A stretch of 21,485 bases of DNA, taken from assembly GCA_029932035.1 (NCBI GenBank), contig JAOZQV010000009.1, positions 1-21,485 on the forward strand, read 5' to 3'. A program made the translations under genes and the position numbers. Of the stretch, positions 7,476-15,977 are shown piece by piece. The notes beneath the pieces were generated by a model. It had not been told where the DNA came from. It saw only the letters and a program-made list of their open reading frames with translations, and did not search any database. Position 1 is the stretch's first letter. The number at the start of each line of letters is the position of its first letter. Source of the DNA: Deltaproteobacteria bacterium (GTDB lineage: Bacteria; Desulfobacterota; DSM-4660; Desulfatiglandales; Desulfatiglandaceae).

Positions 7476-8330
7476 TTAATATTCGTACCACCCGCGCCCG
7501 GTTTTGCGGCCCAGGTGGTTGGCATAGACCTTCTGTTTCAAAATAGGTCTGGGTTTGAATCGTTCACCATAAGTGTCATATAATACTTCGCCCACTTTGA
7601 GATTTAAATCGTTGCTTGTAAGATCCATAAGGGCGAACGGACCAATGGGATGTCCCAACCCGAGCTTGCAGGCAATGTCGATATCTTCGGGGGTAGCCAC
7701 GCCCTCTTCCAAAAGCCTGTAGACCTCGATCCACATCGCATGAAGGATCCTATTAACGGCGAACCCGGTCACATCCTTCACCCGAATGGGCACCTTATTA
7801 ATCTTGCGGCAGCACTCCATCATAAATGATACGATTTCTTCTTTAGTCTCTACCCCCGGGATCACTTCAACGAGCTTCATGACAAAAGCGGGTGAGAAAA
7901 AATGCGCACCGATGAACTGTCCGATTCGCTCTTTGCTTACAGAGGTTGCCAAGAGGGTGATGGGAATACTGGAAGTGTTTGAAGCGAAGATGCAATCAGG
8001 CTTACAGATACCATCCAGTTCTGTGAAAATCTGTTTCTTAATTTCTGCATTTTCAAAAATAGCTTCTATGACCAGGTCCACGTCCGCAAAACCATCAAAT
8101 TTATCAGTAGGCGTAAGGCGAGAAAGCGTACTGTCTTTGTCCTCACCCTGAAAAGTACCTTTCTTAATTGCCCTATCCAAGACCCCACTGAGCCGATCTT
8201 TACCTTTCTGAGCCAGTCCCAAAGTTGTTTCCTTCATAACCACTTCAAAGCCGGAAGAGGCAAAGCAGAGTGCGATCTCAGCCCCCATCATCCCTGCACC
8301 TACAACACCTACTTTCTTAATATCTTCCAT
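7476..8330 (-). CDS. 3-hydroxyacyl-CoA dehydrogenase (HBDH/PaaH type)
   Basis: The 284-residue protein has the monofunctional 3-hydroxybutyryl-CoA dehydrogenase fold. The Rossmann motif GAGMMG is at 11-16, the N-terminal domain ends near 185, and the C-terminal dimerisation domain holds DVTGFAVNR and GHPIGPFALMDL. The catalytic dyad is His143 and Glu155. The family motif HFFNP reads HFFSP here, so the usual Asn is Ser146. It oxidises (S)-3-hydroxyacyl-CoA with NAD+. ATG 8330 follows AAGGAGG. The gene is downstream of a canonical enoyl-CoA hydratase, and the two would act consecutively. Confidence 0.9.
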   Translation of the reverse strand: MEDIKKVGVVGAGMMGAEIALCFASSGFEVVMKETTLGLAQKGKDRLSGVLDRAIKKGTFQGEDKDSTLSRLTPTDKFDGFADVDLVIEAIFENAEIKKQIFTELDGICKPDCIFASNTSSIPITLLATSVSKERIGQFIGAHFFSPAFVMKLVEVIPGVETKEEIVSFMMECCRKINKVPIRVKDVTGFAVNRILHAMWIEVYRLLEEGVATPEDIDIACKLGLGHPIGPFALMDLTSNDLNLKVGEVLYDTYGERFKPRPILKQKVYANHLGRKTGRGWYEY

Positions 8331-8375
8331 ATGTTATTCCTCCTTCCATATAACAGTTGTTTTTTTAACCCTATC

Positions 8376-9158
8376 TTACCGCCCCTTAAAGGCCGGCTTC
8401 CGTTTTTCTAAGAAGGCTGACATCCCTTCCTTTTGATCTTCTGTAGAGAAACAAAGCGCGAAGCACTCCGCCTCCAGGTCTAAGCCAGAAGACAGATCCA
8501 CATTCATACCACCATTAATGGCCTTCTTCGCGAAAGAGAGTATGACACTACTCTTCGTCACCATTTTCTGTGCCAATGCATTTGCTTCGGACATTAAGGC
8601 ATCAAGGTGTACGACCTTGTTGATCAGGCCAATGGTGTAAGCAGTATTGGCGTCGATTATGTCTCCGGTATAAACCAGTTCCTTTGCTCTGGTCTCTCCA
8701 ATCAGACGGCTCAGTCTTTGTGTGCCTCCACCGCCTGGAATAATTCCAAGACCTATCTCGGGTTGACCGAATTTTGCATTTTCTGAAGCTATTCTCAAAT
8801 CACAGCACATTGCGAGCTCAGTTCCCCCGCCAAGGGCAAACCCATTTATGGCTGCTATCACCGGCTTACTTAAACTATAGATCCGGTCAAATGCCTTCCT
8901 CGATATATCTATAAATCCCCGCATTTCAGTGCTATTTAGGGGCTGCATCGCAGCGATATCCGCACCCGCAACAAAGGCCTTTCCACCGCTGCCGGTAAGG
9001 ATCACTGCGTGCACTTCACTATCTTCTTCAATTTCCTCAAATAACCCATATAGTTCAGCATAAACAGCCTGACTCAGAGCATTCAAAACCTCTGGTCGAT
9101 TGATAGTAACCGTCCCAATACCTTCCTCTTTGCTATATAATAGATATCGATACTCCAA
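8376..9158 (-). CDS. Enoyl-CoA hydratase (crotonase) with intact catalytic glutamates
   Basis: The 260-residue crotonase begins at TTG 9158, chosen because AAGGAGGAG lies 6 bp upstream and no ATG is available before the first strand. Oxyanion-hole segments are AGADIAAM (64-71) and the ALGGG loop near 108-112. Both catalytic glutamates of the hydratase family are present: Glu114 (GGTELAM) and Glu134 (GQPEI). It should therefore hydrate a 2-enoyl-CoA to 3-hydroxyacyl-CoA, feeding the dehydrogenase encoded 45 bp downstream. Hydration of a cyclic (di)enoyl-CoA is possible, but no ring-specific signature is visible. Confidence 0.9.
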   Translation of the reverse strand: MEYRYLLYSKEEGIGTVTINRPEVLNALSQAVYAELYGLFEEIEEDSEVHAVILTGSGGKAFVAGADIAAMQPLNSTEMRGFIDISRKAFDRIYSLSKPVIAAINGFALGGGTELAMCCDLRIASENAKFGQPEIGLGIIPGGGGTQRLSRLIGETRAKELVYTGDIIDANTAYTIGLINKVVHLDALMSEANALAQKMVTKSSVILSFAKKAINGGMNVDLSSGLDLEAECFALCFSTEDQKEGMSAFLEKRKPAFKGR

Positions 9159-9176
9159 CTTTCTCCTCCTTTTCCG

Positions 9177-10682
9177 CTAAACCTCACTATCGCCCTTGCC
9201 GATTTTCGACAGGTCCTCGCACAGATCTACATATTCTTCCCAACTTGTCTTTGTGACGCCGGAAAGCACCTCAGCCAGTTTCTTGTACAGCTCAAGATCC
9301 TGTCGGGCTTCCCCATAAATAGCAAGTCGCGCGGCCATCAGAGACCCCTCAGCATGGATGTTGTTCACATCCAACTCCATACCGAGGCACGGGTAATGGC
9401 GTAATGCCTGCAAGACTCTTAGTCTTGCTTCTGCCGACGCATTTGCTGTTCCTCCGAGGTATTTGTCCATATACCCACCGATTTCACTATCCTGCCAGTC
9501 AGCATAAGTAGGCGCAGTCGTCAGTAAACCACCACAAATGTCCTCCACGATCTTTGTAATCGTATGGTAATTATTAGCATAGTAATACTTGGCGCAGTTG
9601 GCTGTCACCGGGTTGGGAATAGCCAAACCGCCATGTACTACGTTATCCATGCAAGATGCCCGGGCAAGCGATTTCATTGTGTTAAGATAGAATATCAATT
9701 CGGTCATCTGATCCCTTACATTGGAGGCCCTCTTTATGCCATTATACTCGGCAATGGCTGCAGCGAGACCGACGATGAGTTCAACCCATGCGATGTGGTA
9801 AGTAACAGCCGTATGGCGGTGCAGGTAAGCAAAGTTGTAAACCGTGGTTGCAGCATACTGCCACTCCCCGCAAAGAAACACCCGCTCCCAGGGAACAAAC
9901 ACATCGTCAAAGATCACAAGCGCATCCGTATGGCTCCTAACCGGAAGATCAACAGGGAAATCGAAAGGCCCTCGATGCCAGTCAAAAGGATGGGCCACCA
10001 TTTTAATTCCCTTTGCATTCGCCGGGATTGCAAAGGCCACCGCGTAGTCGGCATCGGCCTCAGTCATATTTCGACAGGGCATTACGAGAAGCTCATTTAC
10101 GTATGGCGCTGCCGTAATATGAACCTTCGCGCCCCGAACGACGATCCCTTCTTTATTCTTGTCAATCACCCTAAGGTAATAATCGCCGTGCCTCTGTTTC
10201 GGATCTGCAGCTCGCAGGCTTCGGTCACCCTTGACGTCGGTTATGGCGCCGGCCAAACTAAGATCGTTTTTCTTTAAATGCTCTAAATAAGCATCGGTTC
10301 GCTCAATATAATCCTTATTGCCCATGGCATGGGCTGTAACCACGCAGCCATTAAAAGAGTCGATCATTTCCCTGGCAAAAGGGGTGGTGGTATAGTTAAG
10401 ACGGGATGCGGTTAACATAAGCTCATGCCGCTTAAGTAAATCATCGCCGGTCTTGGGTCTGTAAAAATAACGGCTAAATTCCTCTCCTGTTTTTTCGTCC
10501 TTTACTACCGCCAAATCTCTATATTCAGGCATTTCAGGCATTACATAATCAAACGCGGCGGTCTCTACTGCAACCTTGAGCTTAGGATGGGTCGTCACAT
10601 CCTCTACTTTCTCCCCCGCTAAAAAAACCTCTCGCCCGTCTCGCAGACTTTCTTTAAACTCCTCTGGTGTCTTAAGACCCAT
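9177..10682 (-). CDS. HpaB / 4-hydroxybutyryl-CoA dehydratase-family flavoprotein
   Basis: The 501-residue protein has the acyl-CoA-dehydrogenase-like fold shared by 4-hydroxyphenylacetate 3-monooxygenases and 4-hydroxybutyryl-CoA dehydratases. Recognisable parts are a middle domain ending FDDVFVPWERVFLCGEW (258-274) and a C-terminal helical domain with GGTANASAEARLR. In an anaerobic operon a dehydratase, isomerase or other FAD-radical reaction is more plausible than an O2-dependent monooxygenase. The clostridial dehydratase binds a [4Fe-4S] cluster through a CxxxC pair plus His and Cys. Here only Cys113 is near the first site, with no partner four residues on, although Cys271 sits in the later segment. 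Cluster binding is thus doubtful. ATG 10682 follows AAGGAGG. Substrate unknown. Confidence 0.8.
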   Translation of the reverse strand: MGLKTPEEFKESLRDGREVFLAGEKVEDVTTHPKLKVAVETAAFDYVMPEMPEYRDLAVVKDEKTGEEFSRYFYRPKTGDDLLKRHELMLTASRLNYTTTPFAREMIDSFNGCVVTAHAMGNKDYIERTDAYLEHLKKNDLSLAGAITDVKGDRSLRAADPKQRHGDYYLRVIDKNKEGIVVRGAKVHITAAPYVNELLVMPCRNMTEADADYAVAFAIPANAKGIKMVAHPFDWHRGPFDFPVDLPVRSHTDALVIFDDVFVPWERVFLCGEWQYAATTVYNFAYLHRHTAVTYHIAWVELIVGLAAAIAEYNGIKRASNVRDQMTELIFYLNTMKSLARASCMDNVVHGGLAIPNPVTANCAKYYYANNYHTITKIVEDICGGLLTTAPTYADWQDSEIGGYMDKYLGGTANASAEARLRVLQALRHYPCLGMELDVNNIHAEGSLMAARLAIYGEARQDLELYKKLAEVLSGVTKTSWEEYVDLCEDLSKIGKGDSEV

Positions 10683-10703
10683 TTTACTTCCTCCTTTTCA
10701 TTG

Positions 10704-11111
10704 CTATATATCGATCTCAAAATTTAACAGGGTGAGTTCGCTATCAACGTCATCATACACAGCCCTAACCTGCAGACCTGCCTTGATTTCATCGTTATTA
10801 CACCCGATTAATCTTCCAACAACACGCGAACCCTCGCGCAATTTAACCAACGCGACAATAAATGGCACCTCTTCAGCTAACCTTTTGTCCACCGGATGAT
10901 GAACTACAATCCAGCTGTAAATCTTACCCTTTCCCGAAATCGTTTCCCAGTTTCCTCCCGCTTTGCCACAATGGTAACAAGTCGGAGCCGGAGGGAATCG
11001 GAATTCACCGCAAATTTCGCATTTCTGCATTTTCGCGGCGTGTTCACTCAAGGATTTCCAGTAGGGCGCACTATCTTGGTCTATTTCCGGGTGGATAGTA
11101 TATCTGTCCAA
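10704..11111 (-). CDS. DUF35 zinc-ribbon/OB-fold partner of the SCPx-type thiolase (BbsA/ChsH2-like)
   Basis: The 135-residue protein contains a rubredoxin-like zinc ribbon (CEICGEF and CYHCGKA, about residues 31-50) followed by an OB-fold that probably binds the CoA thioester. Such proteins form complexes with SCPx-type thiolases, for example BbsA with BbsB in benzoylsuccinyl-CoA thiolysis, or DUF35 proteins with Ltp2 retro-aldolases in steroid side-chain degradation. The gene follows the thiolase-like gene by 15 bp, exactly this pairing. Start is TTG 11111, supported by AAGGAGG 6 bp upstream and no ATG nearby. Confidence 0.88.
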   Translation of the reverse strand: MDRYTIHPEIDQDSAPYWKSLSEHAAKMQKCEICGEFRFPPAPTCYHCGKAGGNWETISGKGKIYSWIVVHHPVDKRLAEEVPFIVALVKLREGSRVVGRLIGCNNDEIKAGLQVRAVYDDVDSELTLLNFEIDI

Positions 11112-11126
11112 TGCCGACCTCCTTCA

Positions 11127-12290
11127 TCAAACTGTTAAGATACATCCGCTGCCAATAGTTGTAGCTCCCGATGTAACCACCGCTACTTCAGCGTCCGAAA
11201 CCTGTCGAACTCCTCCCTCACCCCGCAGTTGCATTACAGCCTCGGCAATAACGTTCATCCCATGTACATAGGCCTCGGATAGCATGCCGCCATGAGTGTT
11301 CGTTGGGATAGAGCCACCAAGCCCTATAGCGCCGGAAGACGCAAAGGGTCCTCCTTCACCTTTAGGACAAAAGCCCAACCCCTCTAAGCCCATCAACACG
11401 GTGTAAGTAAAACAGTCATAGATTTCAGCTATGTCAACATCCTCCGGCCCTATAGCAGCCTCTTTATACAGTTTAGGCGCGATAATTCGAGTATAGTTCT
11501 CTGTCAAATCAGGCCAAAGAAAACTATCAGCCCACAGTGGATCCGCTACTGTGGCCTGACTTAAAAATGCAGAGGCTCTTACGTTTATGGGTTTTTTGTT
11601 ACAATCTCTCGCTCTATCGGGAGAGGTAATAAGTAAAGCGCAACCGCCATCCGATTCAAGAGACATATCAAACAGGTGAAAAGGGTCCACGATAACCCTT
11701 GAAGACATATAATCGTCAATGGTCATGGGCTTCCGCAGAATGGCCCGTTCGTTCATTATAGCGTTTTCCCGTTGTGTGACTGCTATAGCCCCCAAATCCT
11801 CCTGTGTAGTGCCGAATTCCTCCATATGGCGCCGGCACCACATGGCCATATTTTGCCCAAAGCTTAGCCAACCATAGGGCACACGGTACTGGCCGGCCCA
11901 TTTGGCTCGAAACGCTTCTCCTCCCGCACCACCTCCAAGCCGAAAACCGGAACGTCCATTCATAGCGCGATATATCAAGACTGCCTTACAACGTCCGGAC
12001 TCGACGGCCATACAGGCGGTTTCAATCAGCGCACATGGGGCAAAACCACCGCCATACCAATCAAAAGCATAATTTACCTCTGGAAGGCTCAAGCCTGCAG
12101 CGACGGATTCCGTAGGCACAGAATCCCCAACGTTGAACTCCAGAATGCCATCCACATCTTGGGGCGCTAACCCGGCATCATCCATGGCGCCCTGACACGC
12201 CTCCACAGCAAGCGAAAGGACGCTACGTCCTGAATCCAGCGAATACTCGGTGAAGCCAACTCCTGCGATAGCGCCTTTGATGTTTTTCAT
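11127..12290 (-). CDS. SCPx-type thiolase (lipid-transfer family, BbsB/Ltp2-like)
   Basis: The start is ATG 12290, eight bases after GGAGG. An overlapping GTG at 12299 has no properly placed ribosome site. The 387-residue protein belongs to the thiolase-like SCPx/Ltp group: Cys86 in GGGFAPCAL lies at the usual nucleophile position, YDCFT replaces NEAF, and NTHGGMLSEAYVHG replaces the GHP motif. With its DUF35 partner it could thiolyse a bulky 3-ketoacyl-CoA, as BbsAB does, or act as a retro-aldolase, as Ltp2 does. Cys at position 86 favours thiolase. It sits 5 bp after a crotonase gene whose own active site is modified, so these two may handle a non-standard intermediate. Confidence 0.85.
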   Translation of the reverse strand: MKNIKGAIAGVGFTEYSLDSGRSVLSLAVEACQGAMDDAGLAPQDVDGILEFNVGDSVPTESVAAGLSLPEVNYAFDWYGGGFAPCALIETACMAVESGRCKAVLIYRAMNGRSGFRLGGGAGGEAFRAKWAGQYRVPYGWLSFGQNMAMWCRRHMEEFGTTQEDLGAIAVTQRENAIMNERAILRKPMTIDDYMSSRVIVDPFHLFDMSLESDGGCALLITSPDRARDCNKKPINVRASAFLSQATVADPLWADSFLWPDLTENYTRIIAPKLYKEAAIGPEDVDIAEIYDCFTYTVLMGLEGLGFCPKGEGGPFASSGAIGLGGSIPTNTHGGMLSEAYVHGMNVIAEAVMQLRGEGGVRQVSDAEVAVVTSGATTIGSGCILTV

Positions 12291-12295
12291 CTTTC

Positions 12296-13111
12296 TCACC
12301 TCCCCTCAAATTTAGGCTGCCGTTTCTCAGAAAATGCAATTAACCCCTCATAACTGTCACGGTTATGAGTACAGTAGTGTACAACTTTTTCAACTTCCAG
12401 TTGGAGAGCGTCCTCTAAACGCATATCTAACCCTGAATTACAAACTTCTTTGATAATGCCTATACCTAAAGGGCTCTTGGAGGCCACCATATTAGCGAAC
12501 TCCAATCCTGCGTCCATTAGCTGATCATCCGGCACCACTTTATTTACGAGCCCCCACTCACAGGCCTCATCCGCACTCAACAATTTGCCTGTGAAAAGAA
12601 GCTCGCGGGCCTTTGGAGGCAAAATCGCTCGGGGCAACCGCACATTACTGCCTGCCCCCCCCACCTGACCGAAGTTTGAATGCCCATCCCCAATCTTGGC
12701 AGATTGGCCGGCATAAGCAAAATCACAGGCTAACATCAATTCTAATCCCCCGGCCACGCAGTGTCCGTTAACAAGGGCAATGACCGGCTGCTTAACCGAG
12801 CCAATGGAATCGTTTAAGGATCGGAAATCGTGTAAAAAACCCCTAAATGCCTCCTCATCGCGGTAAAGCTCCTGATAGGCCTTTAAATCGCCTCCGGCAC
12901 TGAAGGCTTTACCCGCTCCGGTAAAGGCAATGACACGGATATCTTTGCTGTTTGAGAAACTCTCAAGAGCCGCTTTCAGTTCCTTCACCGTTGTCCAATT
13001 CAACGGATTCATTTCCTTCGGGCGATTAAAAGTGATCAAACCGAGATACTGATCAGGCATCTTAATGGATATTTTCTCAGTGAGAACCAAATCCTCTGCA
13101 TTATCTTTCAT
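12296..13111 (-). CDS. Crotonase-family protein lacking the second catalytic glutamate
   Basis: The 271-residue protein has the crotonase fold, with oxyanion-hole segments SAGGDLK (71-77) and CVAGGLELM. Glu124 corresponds to the first catalytic Glu of enoyl-CoA hydratase. The second, normally in GQPEI, is replaced in IGDGHSNFGQVGG by His144. Simple syn-hydration as in rat crotonase is therefore uncertain, and isomerase, hydrolase, dehalogenase-type or C-C bond chemistry are other possibilities of the superfamily. At 271 residues it is much shorter than BamA-type ring hydrolases (about 370-380), which argues against that role. ATG 13111 follows AAAGGAG. It is placed directly after the molybdenum subunit gene. 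Confidence 0.85.
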   Translation of the reverse strand: MKDNAEDLVLTEKISIKMPDQYLGLITFNRPKEMNPLNWTTVKELKAALESFSNSKDIRVIAFTGAGKAFSAGGDLKAYQELYRDEEAFRGFLHDFRSLNDSIGSVKQPVIALVNGHCVAGGLELMLACDFAYAGQSAKIGDGHSNFGQVGGAGSNVRLPRAILPPKARELLFTGKLLSADEACEWGLVNKVVPDDQLMDAGLEFANMVASKSPLGIGIIKEVCNSGLDMRLEDALQLEVEKVVHYCTHNRDSYEGLIAFSEKRQPKFEGR

Positions 13112-13131
13112 AAGCGCTCCTTTCCTAAGGA

Positions 13132-15468
13132 CTATTTGAGCTTACCCAAACCTTGAAGAATCTTTTCAGGGGTGAAGGGGGTAGTATAGAGCCTTACCCC
13201 CACCGCATCATAGACGGCATTGGCGATAGCGGCAAGGATGCCCGAGACATAGCCTTCTCCCACTTCCTTGGTACGGTAAGGACGACCTATTTCATAGCGT
13301 TCAGTGATGACATCAATTACTTCTGATTTTGCGGTATTGTGTATCGTGGGCATACGATAGTCCAGCCAACTGGGATTCAGGGTTCGACCTTCTTTCATAA
13401 GCACCTCTTCCATAAAAGCATGACCCAGGGCCATGGAAACCTGCCCATCCATCTGCCCTTCCACCAGAGTCGGGTTGATAGGAAAGCCACAGTCATGAGC
13501 TGTGACTGCACGAATTAGACGCGCTTGCCCTGTTTCAATATCCACCTCCACTTCCGCCACTTGAGCGCCAAATGCATAACTATCGCTCCAGCGGCCCTTT
13601 GTGGTGGCAAGACTGGGGTGATAAGGCTCCCCGCGGACTGTACGCCAGTGCCCCTCACCAATAATCGGGTCACCATCCCGTTTCTGGATGCTTAGTGAAA
13701 CCAACTGTTGGTAGGTTAGTTTATGACTCGGAGAACCGGCCACATAGACACACTTGTCTTTCAAAACCAGATCTTCCAAAGAGGCCTCTAACTCCTCAGC
13801 AGCAATACTTAGCAACTTTTCACGCACTTCGGTGCCAGCTACACGCACGGCGTTACCTGTGACAAAGGCGTTACCGCTAATCCATGATCCAATATCAACC
13901 GGCGTTGTTTCCGTATCCGCAGCGATTACCTCAATATCTTCCATAGGGAGTTTAAGCTCTTCGGCAACGATCTGACACAGGATGGTCTCCGCCCCCTGTC
14001 CAATATCCAGGGCCCCTGTGAGCAGGGTGACCGTACCGTCATCATTCATTTTAATCACCGTTGAAGAACTGTTAGGGTAAATGAGAGAACCGGTGATATA
14101 TGCGCTTACCCCTATGCCGATGCCGCGACGAATAGAACCCATTGAGGGGGAAGCCGATCTGGCCTGGCCATATTTTTTCTTGAACTCCGTATGTTCTGCT
14201 GCCTTTTCTATGCACTCTGTCAATCCACAATTATACACATTATCGCCATTGGGCAGTATCTCGCCGGCTTGACGGGCATTCTTGAGCCGGATCTCCAAAG
14301 GGTCTATGCCGAGTTTTTCTGCAATCATATCCAATTGGGATTCAACGGCAAAACGCATCTGCGGGCAACCATGGCCGCGCTGCGCGGTTCGTGGAGGATT
14401 ATTAGTATAAACGGCATATCCTTCATATTTAAAATTGGGTACGCGGTAGGCACCTATGATAAACCCCCATGCTAAAAAAATGACTACTACTCCAGTACCC
14501 CGATATGCGCCGCTCTTGTTAATAACCCGGAACTGCTGGGCGACCAAAGTACCATCGTTTTTCACGCCGGTTTTTATCTCTATGATGAGGGGCTCACCAT
14601 GTCGGTAAGCCGTAAAGATCTCCTCTCGCGAGGCCTCTATTTTTACGGGTCGTCCGGTCTTCATTGACAGTAGTGCAGCGCAAAATTCGTGGTAGAAAAG
14701 GTCGATTTTTCCGCCAAAGCCCCCTCCCACATAAGCTTTATGAACACGGACACGAGAGAAGGGCAGGCCCAGAGTCTGGGCCAACTTGGCCCGCTTAAAG
14801 AACGGCCCCTGTGAAGAAGTCAAGACATTCAGCTTGCCTCCCGGTTCGTAGCTCGCCACCGTTGCCTGAGGTTCCAAATACCCATGAGTTCTCAAATGGC
14901 TTTCAAACCGGTCTTCCCGCACATAGTCTGCTTGCGCAAAACCAGTCTTTATATCACCCCAGCCGGATTCTGTTTTTCCTGCAATATTTGATAGAGGCTC
15001 CTTAACTTTTGGATGACTGGTATGTACTTCAGGAGCGCCGGGTTGCATGGCTTCTTCAACATCAAAGACGGCCGGCAAGGGCTCGTAATCCACTTTGATC
15101 AGGCTAAGGGCCTCCTCTGCAACATCGGCATCCGTCGCAGCTACCGCTGCCACCGCCTCTCCTACAAAGAGCACACGATCTTTTGCTATGGGAGGTTCGT
15201 CTGCCGGATACCTCGGGGTATCCACAAAAGCATGTTTCACGCCGATCGTGTCATCGCTTGTGATAATCGCTTTGACTCCTTTTAGGCGTTCAGCCCGGGA
15301 TACATCGATGTTAAGAATCTTGGCATGGGGATGAGGGCTGCGTAGGATGCGGCCCACCAACATGCCGGGCAATTGAACATCCACAGTGTATTTTGCACGC
15401 CCTGTAACTTTCACCGGGCCATCCTTACGGGGAATACGTTGTCCCACATAGTCTAATTTGTTTTCCAC
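13132..15468 (-). CDS. hcrA-like: Molybdenum subunit of a 4-hydroxybenzoyl-CoA reductase-like enzyme
   Basis: The 778-residue protein is a xanthine oxidase-family large subunit. It has the N-terminal a/b hammerhead domain (about 18-125), GGGFGG at the molybdopterin site, RGHGCPQMRFAVESQ, the GQGAETILCQ segment, and the C-terminal catalytic glutamate in KEVGEG. Length and RGHG wording resemble HcrA (about 770 residues) more than CO or xanthine dehydrogenases. HcrA removes the para-hydroxyl of 4-hydroxybenzoyl-CoA using reduced ferredoxin. The start is GTG 15468, preceded by GAGAGGA. It lies 12 bp after the 2Fe-2S subunit gene. The substrate could be another hydroxyaryl-CoA, or the enzyme might hydroxylate instead of dehydroxylate. 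The unusual Fe-S loop in the FAD subunit favours reduction. Confidence 0.85.
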   Translation of the reverse strand: MENKLDYVGQRIPRKDGPVKVTGRAKYTVDVQLPGMLVGRILRSPHPHAKILNIDVSRAERLKGVKAIITSDDTIGVKHAFVDTPRYPADEPPIAKDRVLFVGEAVAAVAATDADVAEEALSLIKVDYEPLPAVFDVEEAMQPGAPEVHTSHPKVKEPLSNIAGKTESGWGDIKTGFAQADYVREDRFESHLRTHGYLEPQATVASYEPGGKLNVLTSSQGPFFKRAKLAQTLGLPFSRVRVHKAYVGGGFGGKIDLFYHEFCAALLSMKTGRPVKIEASREEIFTAYRHGEPLIIEIKTGVKNDGTLVAQQFRVINKSGAYRGTGVVVIFLAWGFIIGAYRVPNFKYEGYAVYTNNPPRTAQRGHGCPQMRFAVESQLDMIAEKLGIDPLEIRLKNARQAGEILPNGDNVYNCGLTECIEKAAEHTEFKKKYGQARSASPSMGSIRRGIGIGVSAYITGSLIYPNSSSTVIKMNDDGTVTLLTGALDIGQGAETILCQIVAEELKLPMEDIEVIAADTETTPVDIGSWISGNAFVTGNAVRVAGTEVREKLLSIAAEELEASLEDLVLKDKCVYVAGSPSHKLTYQQLVSLSIQKRDGDPIIGEGHWRTVRGEPYHPSLATTKGRWSDSYAFGAQVAEVEVDIETGQARLIRAVTAHDCGFPINPTLVEGQMDGQVSMALGHAFMEEVLMKEGRTLNPSWLDYRMPTIHNTAKSEVIDVITERYEIGRPYRTKEVGEGYVSGILAAIANAVYDAVGVRLYTTPFTPEKILQGLGKLK

Positions 15469-15480
15469 GTCTAATTCCTC

Positions 15481-15960
15481 TCACTCTTGTTCGGTAACCA
15501 TTTGTTCCGACGCCTTATGAACGGCCTCAATGATTTTGTTATAACCGGTGCAGCGGCATAAGTTACCTTCAAGTGCTTTATAAATATCCTTCTCCTGAGG
15601 GTTTGGGTTTTCCTTCAGCAAAACCTCAGACGACAAGACCATGCCAGACGTACAAAACCCGCACTGAATGGCGCCACAATCCACGAAAGCCTGTTGAACC
15701 GGGGAAAGGTCATTCCCATCCCCTATGCCCTCAATCGTGACGATATCCCGCTTATGGCATTCTACAGCGAGAGTGAGGCAGGACAGGATGGGTTTGCCTC
15801 CGATTAAAACAGTGCAGGACCCGCACTCACCGGTCCCGCAGCCCTCCTTGGTACCCGTCAAACCCATGCGATCCCGTAGCGCTTCAAGGAGTGTTTCCTG
15901 CGGTTCTACTGCAAATTCAGAAGATTCGCCATTAACAGAAAGTTCAATGATCTGTTTCAT
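15481..15960 (-). CDS. hcrC-like: 2Fe-2S subunit of the molybdenum hydroxylase/HBCR-like enzyme
   Basis: The 159-residue small subunit carries two [2Fe-2S] clusters: a plant-type ferredoxin domain with GCGTGECGSC and a later single Cys in SCLTLA, then a helical domain with QCGFCTSG and LCRCTGY. It relays electrons between the FAD/4Fe-4S subunit and molybdenum. ATG 15960 follows AAGGAGG. Gene order FAD-2Fe-2S-Mo is common for this family, with gaps of 17 and 12 bp. All expected cysteines are present, so the enzyme looks functional. No Tat or Sec signal is seen, consistent with a cytoplasmic CoA-thioester enzyme. Confidence 0.93.
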   Translation of the reverse strand: MKQIIELSVNGESSEFAVEPQETLLEALRDRMGLTGTKEGCGTGECGSCTVLIGGKPILSCLTLAVECHKRDIVTIEGIGDGNDLSPVQQAFVDCGAIQCGFCTSGMVLSSEVLLKENPNPQEKDIYKALEGNLCRCTGYNKIIEAVHKASEQMVTEQE

Positions 15961-15977
15961 TTAATGCCTCCTTATGA

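Noticed and set aside
7451..7525. Longer start for the SDR gene, overlapping the upstream dehydrogenase gene by 50 bp
   Set aside because: The extra 25 residues do not look like SDR sequence, and a clear ribosome site AGAGGGG sits just before ATG 7450.
9564..10277. 237-codon plus-strand frame opposite the HpaB-family gene
   Set aside because: Composition is not protein-like, it lies fully antisense to a clear gene, and no ribosome site or family motif is visible. The same holds for the other plus-strand frames, including those at 5930-6409 and 17191-17748.
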